Of a stretch of DNA of 64,000 nt, positions 1-12,887 are shown one piece after another. Position 1 is the first letter of the stretch. The number at the start of each line of letters is the position of its first letter. A program made the position numbers and the translations under genes. This DNA is from Circinella umbellata (lineage: Eukaryota; Mucoromycota; Mucoromycetes; Mucorales; Lichtheimiaceae). The notes beneath the pieces were generated by a model. The model was given only the letters and a program-made list of their open reading frames with translations. It made no database searches and was not told the origin of the DNA. Location: the NCBI GenBank assembly GCA_025093555.1, contig JAIWNF010000019.1:248001-312000 (forward strand), given 5' to 3'.

Positions 1-1762
1 CGAATATGAATGATATATACACACACACAATATATATATTTCTTCTTTATTACCTGAACATCTTGTCTTCTTATTTCAGCCTCCACTTTTAATCTATTTT
101 CATTTCGTTTTCCTTCTACATTGAGACTAATACTTGCTTGATATTCATCACTTTGTCTTTTAGCCTCTTCAAGTTCTTCATTAAAATGATCAACTTTACT
201 CTATCAAAAAAAAAATTAGTTCACCTTTTTTTTTTAAAAAAAAAATAGTGGAGGGAGGGAGCGGAAATCACATTTATATAACTTACTTTGATAGCAACAA
301 GTTTTTCTTTTGCTTGAGTTACTTGACGTTCAGCAGCATCTCTATTCTTTTGTGAAAGAGCAACTTCTTTTTCTTTAAGAATAACTTGTACCCAAGCAAG
401 TTCATTACTAAGTACTTCTAATTGATCTTCAAGTTTATCACGTTCAAGTGCTTCATCATATCGTAATTTTGTTTCATCTGCTTTTTTACGTAAATCTGGA
501 ATAGCACGACGTTTTCGATCAATAATTGTATCTGTTGTAGTTAATTTTTCTCCAATTTCATCATAATCCTCATGTAAAGCAGTAAGTTGAGTACCACGCA
601 TAAATAACTAATGAAAAAATAGTATTAAATTCCATCCTATTATTATTATTATTATTATTACTATTATATTTACCTTATATTTATCTTTTGGACTACTTGA
701 ATTTAAGAATTCACGAGCATTATCTTGACTGAGTACAATAAGTGGATTATCAACTTGAATAGACATATGATCACAAATAGTTGTAAGTTCTTCTCTTTTT
801 AATGAAATGGTTTTACCAGATGAACTTTTGATTTTATATTGACCCGATCCATCTTTTAATATTTTACGATCAATAATAATAGTATCACCATAAACATCAT
901 GACGGTAAGCATCTGGGCCTTTATTTGTAATATGTACAGTAATTAATGCAGCACTATATAAAAATTATATATTATATTATTAAAAATAAGCACCTTTCTT
1001 TTCTTTTTTTTACTTTTGAACTTACTTTGCACCTTCACAAATTAAAGCACTTAAATTTTTACCACGATTAGTTGAACTTGCTTTTGCTCCTAAAGCAATT
1101 GTAAGTGCTGTCATAATAGCACTTTTACCACCTAGTTGATATCATAAATAGAATATAAATATAATAGACTCTTTTTTTTTCTAATTCTGTTTTTTTTTTC
1201 TCAATACATACTTCCATTGTGTCCAATAACAAAATTTATCTTGGGTCCAAGATCAATAGCTAAATAAGTATGACACATGAAATTACACATTTCTACACGA
1301 CTAATTGTTCCAGATTCAGAATATTTCTAATATTTTATAAACAAAAAAAAAATAAGAATAATAATTAAGGGAGACCATTGATAATACTGTCGTGTTTTTT
1401 TCTTTTTTTTTTTTCATACCATGTTGGTGCCTGGAAGAACTGGTCTAGAAGATGGTTCTTCAGTATCACTATCTTCGTCTATTTCAAAATCTGATTCTTC
1501 TTCTTCATCGTCGTCAGGAGGTCTAATGACTCTTTCAGATTTTTGTCGTTTTGGTTGTGTTGCGAGCTTTTTAAAAAAGAAAAAAAAAAGTTAGTTCATT
1601 TGGACACATACCACATAATGTACAAATATATATATAAAGTATAGTTTTCTTTTTTTTAGATCACTCAATAAATGATATATATAAAGAGACACGTACATCA
1701 CTATCTGATAACTCGTCCATGCTTTCATTGGGACTGAAAGCACGTTTTAATGCTGGAGGCAT
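1..1762 (-). CDS. SMC6: SMC6, structural maintenance of chromosomes protein 6 (N-terminal part; 3' end off the window)
   Basis: ATPase subunit of the SMC5/6 complex, which acts on chromatin in recombinational repair and replication-fork processing. Exons on the minus strand: 1697-1762, 1420-1566, 1212-1326, 1026-1131, 953-674, 607-287 and 200-54. All junctions are GT..AG and in phase, and the last intron runs off base 1. The protein opens MPPALKRAFSPNESMDELSD, then an acidic low-complexity leader, then the ATPase head. The Walker A motif GHNGSGKS is split by the third intron. The phrase VDNPLIVLSQDNAREFLNSS is typical of SMC6 and fits the family better than SMC5. Exon 6 begins the long coiled coil. 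The Walker B/signature half lies outside the window. The start is the first in-frame ATG. A MluI cell-cycle box lies 130 bp upstream. Confidence 0.93.
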
Positions 1763-3011
1763 TATGGGTTGGTGGATAAAAAAAAAAGGGAAAAAAAAAA
1801 GAAGGGCGGTTGTCAAAGAAAAAATATGGCGCGCGCATCTCTTTCTCTCTCTGTCATGTGAGGTGGAGCGTCATATACAAAATTTAATTTTACGCGTTAT
1901 GAAATTGCGCGTTTTTAAAGGTATAAAATTGATGATGTTGATAGTATATTAATATATATGAAATGTTGAATAAAAGAAACTATACTTATTATAATACGTA
2001 TTAGCAATAGTAGATAACTTATTATAAGGATTGATGGTCATTGATAAATTATGTATGTATTATATAAAAATAACAGTAAAAAAAACTTATATGATATATC
2101 ATTTTATAAAAGGACATCACGTTTTTATAACACGCGACTCTCTCTTTTGTTACAAATAATAGCTATAAACAATGCATCATCAAAACGTCTGTGATTGATT
2201 CATCATTTTCTTTATGATAGTAACAGAATATACCTCCCCCCTCCCTTAAATATATAATATGTTCCTACATCATTTTACTATCCATGTCAAATGAAAGATG
2301 ATCATTTATCATGTCTACATAAAACTTTATATTTTTCTATGTACGTATATTTATTACGTATTATTAAAAAATGCAAACTTGGAGTGATAGTCTATGAAGA
2401 AAACAATAATTTTATATATAAAAAACCAAGTATGAAAAAAAAAAATACGTCAATTTTAAGGGAACTAAAGGAAAAAGAAAAAAGGAGATTATCTGTATTC
2501 AATTATGAAATGAACATTCAATGTCAATAAAAGAAAACAGAAGTATAATAAGGAGATAATCATTAATTTTTTAACGATCTTTTATTTAAATAAAAAAGGA
2601 GAACGTTTGAATGTATACGTATTATATAATATATATATAAAATATGGTATCAACAACGGACACCGACAACTAAAATAACTTTTTTATTTATTTATTTGTG
2701 TGTTTACGTACTGTGATTATAATATTTGAATAAGGGAAGGGGAAGAAGATAGATTGTGTATGTGTGTGTGTTTGTGTTTGTGTTTGTGCGTGTGTAAGTG
2801 AGTTTGAGGAATGGTATCAAAAAGAAAAGCTTGTCAAATACAAAAAAAAAATAGGTTGTTAACTCGTATCTCAATAAAAAACAATGTACGTAGTGAAATT
2901 AAATGGTAATAAAAAATAGAAAGGAAGGAAGTAAAAGATTATTATTATTATTTTTTATATATGTCATGAAATGAGAAGAGATAAATGGGAATGGAACAAA
3001 AGAAAAAGAAG
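1763..3011. other. Intergenic: SMC6 promoter and 3' flank of the Kre9-like gene
   Basis: Holds the SMC6 promoter and, towards 3011, the 3' flank of the next minus-strand gene. Simple sequence dominates: AT runs, TACGTA words and an imperfect GT-rich stretch at about 2755-2800. Open frames at 1719-1952 and 2291-2530 are Lys-rich by base composition and have no family resemblance. No RNA gene was seen. Confidence 0.6.
1892..1897. promoter_or_regulatory. MluI cell-cycle box (ACGCGT) upstream of SMC6
   Basis: The palindrome ACGCGT lies 130 bp upstream of the SMC6 ATG. Two further CG-rich patches are nearby: GCGCGCGC near 1830 and TTGCGCGTTTTT near 1905. CG-rich words are rare in this AT-rich intergenic DNA. 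In fungi ACGCGT is the binding site of MBF (Mbp1/Swi6-type), which drives G1/S genes, and SMC6 is a plausible client. Binding is inferred. Confidence 0.45.
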
Positions 3012-3710
3012 TTAGAAAAGTTGATAAGCAGTAACTAAACCACCAACAGCAGTAGCAATGAAACCAGGAATAACGTGAGCACCAGCACCAGTTTGACCGG
3101 CAGGAGCAGAAGCTTGATGATTTGCATTAGAACCACTGGATGGTGAAGAACCAGCAGGAGCAGGACCAGAAGAGCTGCTGCCATTAGAAGATGGAGTACT
3201 ATTTGTTGCAGTAGAGCTACCACCTGCAGAAGAAAAGTTACCACCTGTACAACCTTCAATTGTAAATGGACCAGCAAATGCTAGTTGAGGTGATTGACCA
3301 AGTTCGAATGCATCTAAAAAATGAAAGAGAGAGAATTATGAGTTATGGATGCTCTTATTTATCAAACTACATGTATAAATAAAAAACTTACAATCATTTC
3401 CGTCTGTACAATCATAAGGAATTTCCCATTCAAATCTACCAGAAGCAGAGTTCACGTTTTGACCAATTTGTGCAATAGGTTGCAAAGCAGAAGATGGACC
3501 ACGAGCCAAGATGATTTGAGGAATGGTTTCAACAGTAGGATTAATCCATGAAATAATAGCTTTACCACCAGCTTTATAGGAAGTACCCGTAAGAGGTGAA
3601 GTGATGGAAACAATAGCAGTGTTACCACCAGCAGGAGCAGGAGCAGGACCTTGAGCAGATGCAACAGCAATAACAGTAGCTGAAATAATAGCAGTGATAG
3701 AGAATTTCAT
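3012..3710 (-). CDS. GPI-anchored Ser-rich cell-wall protein, Kre9/Knh1-like N-terminal domain
   Basis: Predicted secreted wall or plasma-membrane protein of 206 aa. Exons are complement 3392-3710 and 3012-3313, joined in phase through a 78-nt GTAAGT..TAG intron. Residues 1-19 form a signal peptide ending ASA. Residues about 30-110 carry the Kre9/Knh1-type Ig-like fold (family PF10342), with the typical opening ITSPLTGTSYKAGG followed by a WxNP turn. The second exon encodes a Ser/Asn/Gly/Pro-rich spacer, as in O-glycosylated wall proteins. It ends in a hydrophobic tail (GFIATAVGGLVTAY) that reads as a GPI-attachment signal. In yeast Kre9/Knh1 affect beta-1,6-glucan assembly, but this short-domain family is broad, so a role in glucan synthesis is not established. 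The start is the ATG at the signal peptide. Confidence 0.8.
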
Positions 3711-6700
3711 GATTATAAAAATAATAATATTTAGTATATAAAAGTAGTAATTAGTAATAAAAAAATTTAAAGACTTTTTTGTAAAAAAAAGAGAGTTGTA
3801 TGAAAAAGGGCGTAATCTTGAAAGAAAACTCGTATTTATATATAATTTTTTTTTTATTTTATTCCCACTTACCAACTAATTCGATTTCACCACTCTCTCT
3901 GGTCGAATAAAAGGAGGAAGCATAGAAATTAGAAATACAAGGGGAGGGGGGGGGAGGTTTATATGTATGTAATATATAACACACATATACATATACACCC
4001 ACACACACACACACCCACAGATACTCACGAATGTATAATAGATACATGATTTTGTCTACAGTCAACAAAAATGATAAAGAGTATAAACGGTCTCCTACGT
4101 ACATAATACGCCAGCTCCCTTTTTTCTTTTATTTTCCCTCATAAAGAATGATTGTAGGGTTCTGTCATTTATTTTGTTTTCTTCTTTTACACTAGATATC
4201 ATACTACTGTTTTTTTTTCTTACTCCTCCATCTCCTTCAATTTTTTTTTCTACAAATCGAATGACTTGGTTTCATAGTTCTCCTTTTATGAAAAAATAAA
4301 TAAATAAATAATCTTTTTTTATTTGTTTAACCCCAATTTTTTTTTTGAAGACAATATAATGATATTGATTGGTTACATTATATACATTTTTAAAAAAAGA
4401 GAAAGGTTCTAAATGAAGATCATCCTACCCTAAAATAGTAAAAACAAAACAAAATCTTACTGATTTGTTGATGTTGAAACATTGAATGATGCAGGTGGTT
4501 ATGCTCTGCAGGCACGCCATACTGTGCGACGTCAATGAAGGAAGAAAATGAGGAGGGGGGAGGTTAAAAAGATTTTGATATCTTTAAGGAGGTTTATAGA
4601 CTTTACTAGTTCATGAAAATATATATAAATATATATATCAAATTTACTATTATGATTATATACATCAGCTTAAAAGGAACTCACTGACTTTTTTATTTTA
4701 TTTTACAACCTTCTCTCTCCCACCCCCACCGCGGCACACATACAACTGTCTTTTTTTTTCTTTTCCTTTCCTTCTTTAAACAACCCCCCTTTTGTACGTA
4801 CGTATACTTTTCTTTACTTTTCATCTAGTAGTAAATCATAGTTTAATGTATAGTACGTAATAACCAAATAAAAACATTTTAGTTATAATAATACAAACAA
4901 AAAAAAATATTATTATTAAATGATAAATTTTTAAATAATTACAATAAGAGTGAGTATTCATTTGTTAAGTATTAAAAGATCATTGTCTGTCAATTCATGT
5001 AATAAATTGTTATATACACTTGGGCGATAAATTGACAAGTCATCTGTCTTTTTACTACCACATGGTTTATATCGAGTTTCTGCAACATGATTTCGATTTC
5101 CATGCAAAAAAAAAAGTCTCTTTTACTATCTTTCTCTCTCTCTCTTTCTCCCTTGCATTAGCTCATTCACCAACTCCGGGTTTTTCTTCTTCTTGTTTGT
5201 CTAATAATCATTTATTGAAAATGCATCCAATGTGTGTTCTCTCTCTTTTATTTTTTTTACAAGCAAACAACGATAAGAAAAAGGAATAAAAAAAAGGGGA
5301 GAGAGAGTTTACCACGAAACAGTGATTTGCTATTTTGAATCCGAGAAACAAACATAAGAATGGAGTTGTTTTTATGATTGTTTGATAACTATATACTTAT
5401 TTAATAACTTTTATATGATCGATACTCATCTATTATTATTATTTCATGTAATTCAAAAGAAGATTAACTATTAGTATATTATAATCGTGAAATAAAACAA
5501 CAACAGTAACACGTAATATAGTAAATTGTTATTTTACTTTCACTTTTAAATTTGATAAATAACAAAATTATGATCTTAATTAGAACCTTAACGATGATTA
5601 TTTTAAATCGACTCTTTTTTTTTTCTCTTTCTCTTTCTATCTTCTTCTTTATTTCTCCCTATTCCATTAAGAAAAAAACTCGTTTTATACTTCCTTTTGA
5701 TACTTGTATTTGCTTAAGTTTCCTGATCTAGATCTAAGAATTTATTATTATGGATTCGAGTAAGACTTAAATATATCAGAATAAATAGGAGCGAATCAAT
5801 ATATTTTCTTTTTACCCTATTATTATATTATTATTTGTTATTAAAATTATAATCATTAGTATGAGATTTTAATCATCTCTCTTCTTAAACAACAGAGATC
5901 ATTATTATTCATTCTGTCGCCAAGCAACTAAACCAAAAAAAAAAAAAAAAGGATACATAGCTACACAAACATATCTACAATTGATCATCTTTATTTAATT
6001 ATTACTATGGTAACGAGTAAGTAGAAAAACAAAAATATAAACAGCACGTATCATATCACTTTTTTTTCTTCTTTTGATTCTTTAGTATTATTACAACAAC
6101 AGCAAAACAAACGATCCAAAAAAAGACAAGACAATGAGAGAAAAGAGAGAGGGGGGGGGAGGGGGAGGGAATATAAAGAAGCGAAAGAACAGGGGGGATT
6201 GGATTGAAGGAAATGAAGCATATATATATATATATATACATATACAAAAAGAATACATAAAACTTTGTTTTGCCATGAATCCCCATTTATTATATTAAGT
6301 AAAACAGTTGTAAATATATGAATAAATGTATAAAGTTTGCTGCGTTAAAATTTATACAAAAAAATAAAATGAATGAATGACGCGCTTAATTATGCATCGA
6401 GACTAAAAAGAATTATAATTAATGTACCCATGGTAACAACATAAATTCAATATTCAAAAAAATAAAATAAAATAAGTCGTGCCAACTTGTATGATTATAA
6501 TCGTTTTCATGTTTTGACTCGTCATTCATTTATGTAAATAGAATTGTTTTCTCTCTATCTCTCTCTCTCTTTTTTTTATTTTATTTTATTTTCCTTATCA
6601 AGTGTTTTTTATTCTTCTTTCCTTTTGAACCATCTGGTATATATGTATATAGAGTCTTATGTGTGTGATTAAATAATGGACCCCATTGAATTATTATTAC

Positions 6701-7696
6701 GTAGAAAGAAAGCTTTTCTTTAAAAAGAAGGGAATGAAATATACATAATATATATATATATCCAGGATTAAAAACAATAAAAGAAATAATTCATACATTC
6801 CCTCCCCCGCCCCGCCCCTTTCATCTTAAGAACAGCAAGGTGTTCTATTTAATAATAATTCCGGAGGGGGGGAAAAAAGGGTTCAGAGTTTTTATTTTTA
6901 TTTTTTCATGACCCGGCCTATTTTTTACTTGAGGGCGCAAAGTAAAAGAAAAAAGAAAACAAATAATGAAGCAGTTAGATGTTATGACGATCCATCATTG
7001 TTATTGTTTTTTAAGTTTATTGGCAAAAAAGATTAGTGCTAAACTTTTATATATAAAGTCAAGAATCAATGCAGTGAGTGTTTGACAGAGCACGACATAT
7101 ATAAATAATGCTGCACACATTTAAAAATAGAAATAAAAAAATAAAAGATGGAATGTATGATAACTATTCTCTTACGTATCACGTGTGTAAGTAGCAAAAA
7201 AAAAAAATGATTGAAGTGAGAGAATAGTAATAATAAATAGTGATAGGTAATGGTAGTTTATAAGAAATGATTCTGTAACAAGTCCTATATTTTTATATGA
7301 GAAATAAAATAAGTATAATCGTATTCTTTTTAACGTAGTTTAGAATCTTGGCGTAAAAAAAAAGTTGTCGCAGTATTTATTATTTGTTTGTAATCAAATA
7401 TGTATACGCAGAACATCTTCTTTTTTTTTCAAGTTGCATAAAAAATGCCAATAAAAGAAGAAAGGTGAACTCTGGGTACAAATTTTATACATAATTATTG
7501 TTATTACGTAGATATAATAATCGAATGATTTTTTAACTACGTAAATAATGAATTACGCTTCTTCACTTTGCTATGATATGTAATAAATTATAAATGAAAG
7601 GCATGGTATATTTTTTTTTATTTGACATACGTAACACAACTTTTTTTTTTGTTTATACGTACGTATCAAATAATAAATAAATAAATAGTATTATTA
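3711..7696. other. 4-kb intergenic region without a supported gene
   Basis: Contains the promoter of the Kre9-like gene and the 3' flank of the methyltransferase. Otherwise it is AT-rich simple sequence: poly-A/T tracts, CT/GA tracts (5125-5150, 6545-6570), an AC run near 4000 and a TA run near 6220. Several TACGTA palindromes are present. Open frames here (5020-5289, 6056-6286) are Phe/Ser- or Lys-rich composition artefacts. No tRNA or snRNA signature was recognised. A lineage-specific ncRNA cannot be excluded. Confidence 0.55.
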
Positions 7697-9705
7697 TTAT
7701 TCGACATATCCATGAACAAATTGATAAATATCCGATGCATTTTCCTTATCTCGTCTTATTGCCTCTTCTTTAGATCTAAGACTATGGGGTGAATTTTTAC
7801 TTGAGGGTATGACACTACTACATTGTGTTCCAGATTTAGATGAAGGTCGAGTAGGCGTGGAAGAAGAAAGTGCATGTACAGAAGAGGAAACAGAATTATT
7901 GTTATAGATGGATGAATTATTTGTAATTGTTTGACGAGGGGATGATGCGGTTGCTGCTGCTGCTGCTATAGGACAATAACGAGAAATATGAGGAGGTGTA
8001 CCATATTCATGTTGTATACTTGTGTTATTTGGTACATCCACGATAGGTTTACGACCCCAACACATGATATAATTTAAATAAGATCGTTGCTTTTTACTTT
8101 CTTCCACTATAGTTTGAATCACCTTGCCGTATTCTTCAGGTGTTAAATTATAAGCTTCCATACCAAAAGCTCGATAACTTTCCCATTCAGCAAGTAAAGC
8201 AGTAATAAATGTTGTACTTAATTTACTACTTGAAACAAAATTAATGGATACCATTTGATGATGAAGATCCGTCATTCCAGCAAATTTTTGTACATGTTCA
8301 CACATATTAACTGCCCATGTTATATCAACATCCAATTTATCATGCATTAATTGTGAAACTAAAAAAAAAATATTTAAAATGATTAGTTTTTATTCTATTC
8401 TATATAAATAAATAAAGAAAGAAAAGAGTTACACTTACAAGGTTTAGTATATTCAATAGTATATGGACCTGGGTTTCGAACAACTGGATCCACATCTCGA
8501 AATTCAACATATCCACCTGGTTTTAATACTCTACGAATTTCATTTAAAAGCTTCTATATATACATATATAATATTAATTGTCATTCCTTATCATCCAAAC
8601 CTCCCCCCCTTTCCCACTTAAATATCTGTCAGATCCACATTTACCTTTCGATCTTCAAAAGAAAAGCAATTATAAACAAGACTCATATGAACAAAATCAA
8701 AATAATTATCCATATAAGGCAATCCATTCAAGACATCTCCTTGACAAAAATGGGTATTTAATGGTTTAATATCTGCCGGATACATGGTTGATAAATCAAT
8801 TCCATAAAATTGTGCTTGTGGAAATTCAGATGCCATTTCAAGAATCCAAATACCAGTACCACATGCAATATCCAATACGCGAGGTTGAATTTTATTCCCT
8901 CCTCCACTCCCCATAGCACTTGATAACCCGCTCAGAGAATGTGTTGAACGAGTACTTAATGAATGTACACTGCCACGAGGTAATGTTGTCGTTGAAACAT
9001 TTTTATTACTCCATGAAGGTGATGAGGAAGAAGGTTGTTGTAATAAATCTTGAATAGGTGCAGAATAATTCCCATTAAAACAATGTTTCAATACAAAATG
9101 CTATATAAAACTCAGTTCTTTTGGTGAGTTCTCAATTATTATTATTTATCATTCTTATTCATTCTTACCAAATTTGTAAGTCTATCCTGTTCTAGTTCAT
9201 CATTGGGTAAAACATATTTAGTATTAATATTTTGATGTCTTCTACCAAGACGATATGTATTTGTATCATCAGTAATAACTGGATGATGTTGATGTTGATT
9301 TTGATCGACAGTTGTTATTTCTTTATGTCTAAAGCTTCTCTTTTTCTTTTTCTTTATTGAATTTTGAGTATGTGTTGTCGTAGTTGCCATTGTAGAAGTA
9401 GTGGATGCTGTTGCTGTACTTAATCTATTTTGTAAACGCATAGTTGTACGACGAACAAATCCAGGTCTTGTGTGTAATTGTTGTGATGGAGGAGTAAGAG
9501 TAGCAGTAGGAGGTGTAGGAGGCGTAGAAGGCGTTGTAATTGTAGTAATAGGACTATTGATAGAAGGATTTGTAAGAGGAGGACGAGAAGAAGGTGGTGG
9601 TGGTGATGATATTGGAGTAGGAGGACGAGGAGGCAATGATGAACTTTTTGTAGAAACGTTACTACTTCTACGGCGATCGTTGGACGACGAATGCAAGTTC
9701 CCCAT
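7697..9705 (-). CDS. SAM-dependent methyltransferase (class I, fungal expanded family)
   Basis: Predicted S-adenosylmethionine-dependent methyltransferase of 589 aa; substrate unknown. Exons are complement 9169-9705, 8645-9100, 8439-8553 and 7697-8358, all in phase (1770 nt). Residues 1-150 are disordered Ser/Pro/Thr-rich sequence. The catalytic domain begins with a NLxHFVLKHCFNGNYSAPI block that I associate with related Mucoromycota methyltransferases. Motif I, VLDIACGTGIW, is near residue 254. Acidic Asp of GIDLS follows (motif II), then DYFDFVHMS (motif IV), and a post-catalytic LKPGGYVEFRDVD block typical of this superfamily. A second Ser-rich tail follows residue 480. A Ser/Gly-rich insert of about 45 residues sits just before motif I, longer than I would expect. 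It is divergently transcribed from trehalose phosphorylase with a 422-bp shared upstream region. Confidence 0.85.
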
Positions 9706-10127
9706 GTAAAAAGCAAAACTATGGGTTGCCCTAAGAATATTTTATTTTTTTGTAAAAAAATAAATTCAACTGTAAAATCACATATATAAGAAAAAGTAGA
9801 AAAAGAAAGAAAGAAAGAAAAAGAGTGGATTGCATTAATTAGATTAGGGTCGGGGTGGGGATTAGGGCTGTCAGAAGAAAAAACAAATTCAAGGGTTTCA
9901 CATTAGGAAAACTAGACCATGTAAAAAAGGCATCTTTGTTTCTGATTGTTTTATTTAATTGACAAAGTATTAATCTCCCCCGCCCCGAACACAACAATAC
10001 CAAATAAACAAAACAAAAAAAAAAATTCATCAAAAAAAAAGAAAAAAAAAATAGTCTTTTTTCTACTCTTCTTTTTCTTTTTTGGCTCCCCTTTTCTTTT
10101 TTGATTAGAATATTTTCCTTTAAAATT
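9706..10127. promoter_or_regulatory. Divergent promoter of methyltransferase (-) and trehalose phosphorylase (+)
   Basis: A 422-bp region between two start codons on opposite strands. It has pyrimidine-rich and A-rich tracts and a CCCCT pentamer at 10088-10092, about 40 bp before the trehalose phosphorylase ATG. CCCCT/AGGGG is the yeast stress-response element core, but a single pentamer is weak evidence. The open frame at 9839-10033 is not supported as a gene. Confidence 0.5.
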
Positions 10128-10750
10128 ATGCCGCCTAACCCAGATGTACCAACGATCCCAACAACACGTCGTTTTTCACAATACTATGTTCCACAAGCCG
10201 TTTATCTTGGTTTAGATGTTCAACGTTGTCCCCAATCAAAAAAAGTGACTTATGCTATTTCAGTGCACGATGGTTCTTATACAACTGATTTTTATACCGG
10301 TGAATTTGAAGTCAAAGCAAACAAAGAAAATGAAAGAGAATGTTTAGAAGAAGGATTACATAAATTACTTCAAGTAGTAAAACAATACTCGATGGCTCAA
10401 CATTATAAAGTTCAAATTATTGCTTTATCCAATACACTTTTCGAAGATTATTATGGCTCGAATAGAGAACCTCCTTTTACTGCCGCAAGTGCTTTTTGGC
10501 GTGAATTGGATGCTATTCCTTATCATGTTCATACACACGGGGATACACAAGATGAACGTGCAAGTGCAGCTGTACGAAAAGCTGTTATATGGTAAAATAA
10601 ATAATATTTTTTTGAAATAAACAAATAAACAGGTTTTAATGAATTGTTTATTTTTTTTATTTTTTTTTCTTTAGGATGTCTCCACAGTACCCGGGTAACA
10701 TTCCTCGTGTCTGTGTAGGTTATCGTCATGAAGTTGAAGGTAAAAAAAAC

Positions 10751-10784
<34 letters not shown>

Positions 10785-12719
10785 TAGTATAGTTAGTTTT
10801 ATTTTTATTAATGACTTTTTGAAATAGTTGATTTTAATGGAATGATTCATATGGTTGATTTAATTGATTATGAAAGAACTGTATGTCGAGATACTTGGCG
10901 TGTATTAGGTGAGATGGTATCAAAATATAAGGAACGAAAACTTAAAGTTTCATTCTTTAATTCAACGCCACAAGGTGGAGGAGGTAACCTGTCTTTTTTT
11001 TTTTATATATACATATATTGTTTCTGAGGTCTCATTTTATTATTTATTTAGTTGCTCTTATGCGTCATGCATTACTTCGTCTTTATCATTTAATGCATTT
11101 GGATGTTCATTGTAAGTGATAACAAAAAAGTATAAATATTTATTTTACGTATGTACGTGATAGATTAAAAAACAAATAAATGATATAGGGTTCGTGGCAA
11201 GACCTAAACCTGAAGTATTTGATATTACCAAGCGCAAATTTCACAATGTGCTTCAAGGTGTTGCTCCACCTGATATTAGATTAAATGATCATGATAAACA
11301 AACTTTTATTGATTGGTCTAATGAAAACGTGGATCGATTTTGGTGTAAAGATGGTGGTCCTATTTTGACTTCAGATGTTATCATTGTTGACGATCCTCAA
11401 TGTAAGTTTGTATTAAAAAAAGTCACAACATAACATCTTAATTGATATCTTTTTTTTTTTTTTTGCTTTAGTGGTTGGTATTATCCCTCATATTAAAAAA
11501 CTGAATCCAAAATGTCGTATCATTTTCCGTTCCCATATTGAAATGCGAGCTGATCTTATTAGAGATCATCCCGATGGTCCTCAAGCAGAAACATGGAAGT
11601 ATGTTAAAAACATTTTATTTGCACTCATATAAAACCAAATCATTCTAATTGATGAAATATATTCTTTTTAGTTTCTTGTGGCAATTTATTCAACATGCTG
11701 ATCTTTTTATTGCTCATCCAGTATCTAATTTTATTCCTGATGTTGTTCCAAGACGTAATGTTGTCTTAATGCCTGCTACCACAGATCCGTTGGATGGTCT
11801 CAATAAACCACTTTCTTCTTGGGTCACTGAATATTATCAATCTGTCTTTAATCGTGTATGTATTGATCAAGGTGCAAATGAAGTAGATTGGTCTAGACCT
11901 TATATTGTTCAAGTAGCTCGATTTGATCCTTCTAAAGGTATTCCAGATGTTCTTGAATCTTATCGATTGTTACGTGAAAAACTTTCAGCTGAAGGTGTTG
12001 ATGATTACAATACTCCTCAGCTTATTATCTGTAAGTCAGGAACACTTTGTGTGTGTGTGTGTGTGTGTGTGTAATAGGAGAAATTAATTTTAAGCTAACC
12101 TCCTTTTTATATATATATAGGTGGTCATGGTAGTGTAGATGATCCAGATGGAACTGTTATTTTTGAACAAACTCATCGTACAGTTCAACAAGCATCTTAT
12201 ACATCTATTTCTTTGGATATTATTGCGGCTCGTCTTCCACCTTCAGATCAATTACTTGATTTGGTTATCAGTAATGCTAAAGTGGCTTTACAACTTTCTC
12301 ATCGTGAAGGATTTGAAGTCAAAGTAACAGAAGCTTTACACAAAGGTGTTCCAGTCGTTGCTTATCAAGCAGGGGGTATTCCACTTCAAATTAAAAAAGA
12401 TATAGATGGTTTCTTGATACCAATTGGTGATGTTCAAAGTGTTGCCGATCGATTATATGATCTTGTCACAGATGAAACTCTTCATACACGTATGAGTATA
12501 GCTGCCAAATCATCTGTCACAGAAGAGTATTTTACTGTATGGAATGGTATTAATTGGCTTCACATGATACTTGAAATGACAAATCCATGTGGACTAGATG
12601 GTGAAAGTAAAGGATTATTAGATGAAGAAGCTACCTTTACTCGTAATTCTGAAATGGGTAATACTGTTATGTTATCTAAACTTTGGAGAAAACAATATAG
12701 TTATTCTGGTCTTTCTTAA
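10128..12719 (+). CDS. Trehalose phosphorylase (retaining, GT4; CCG-9 / trehalose synthase type)
   Basis: Cytosolic enzyme that reversibly converts trehalose plus phosphate to glucose plus alpha-glucose-1-phosphate. The model has eight exons: 10128-10591, 10675-10739, 10828-10983, 11052-11111, 11189-11401, 11472-11598, 11672-12030 and 12121-12719, giving 2043 nt and 680 aa. This is close to the roughly 700 aa of fungal homologues such as Neurospora CCG-9. Visible family features: the RVCVGYRHEVEVDFNG N-terminal block, FRSHIEMRADLI in the donor-side Rossmann region, KGIPDVLESYRLLREKL, and the GT4 motif E-x7-E in SHREGFEVKVTEALHKGVP followed by AYQAGGIP. The start is the ATG with the typical MPP opening. 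In fungi the gene is linked to stress and storage-carbohydrate metabolism. Identity as a trehalose-6-phosphate synthase (GT20) is excluded by the GT4 architecture. Confidence 0.93.
12049..12072 (+). repeat. (GT)12 microsatellite inside intron 7 of trehalose phosphorylase
   Basis: A pure GT run starts 18 bases after the 5' splice site GTAAGT at 12031. It supplies many GT dinucleotides near the true donor, so length changes could affect splicing. Similar GT/CA runs recur at 27331-27366, 34231-34261 and 31831-31852. Confidence 0.85.
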
Positions 12720-12887
12720 ACTTAGTTCTTTATATAATAATTATGTGCTCTCAATCAATCTTTTCCTATACTCTTTTTTTTTTACATTTCCTTATGCATA
12801 ATAAAAAATTAAAAAATAAATAAGCGACACTTTTTTTAAGCGGTTTTATTTAACCTCTTTTTTTTTTTTCCTTTTTTGATATCGAAA

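Noticed and set aside
2291..2530. 79-codon plus-strand open frame upstream of the Kre9-like gene
   Set aside because: Lys/Asn-rich composition from AT-rich DNA, no domain, and no intron or start context supporting it.
5020..5289. 89-codon open frame in the 4-kb spacer
   Set aside because: Crosses A and CT homopolymers and gives Phe/Ser-rich sequence; the hydrophobic stretch is compositional.
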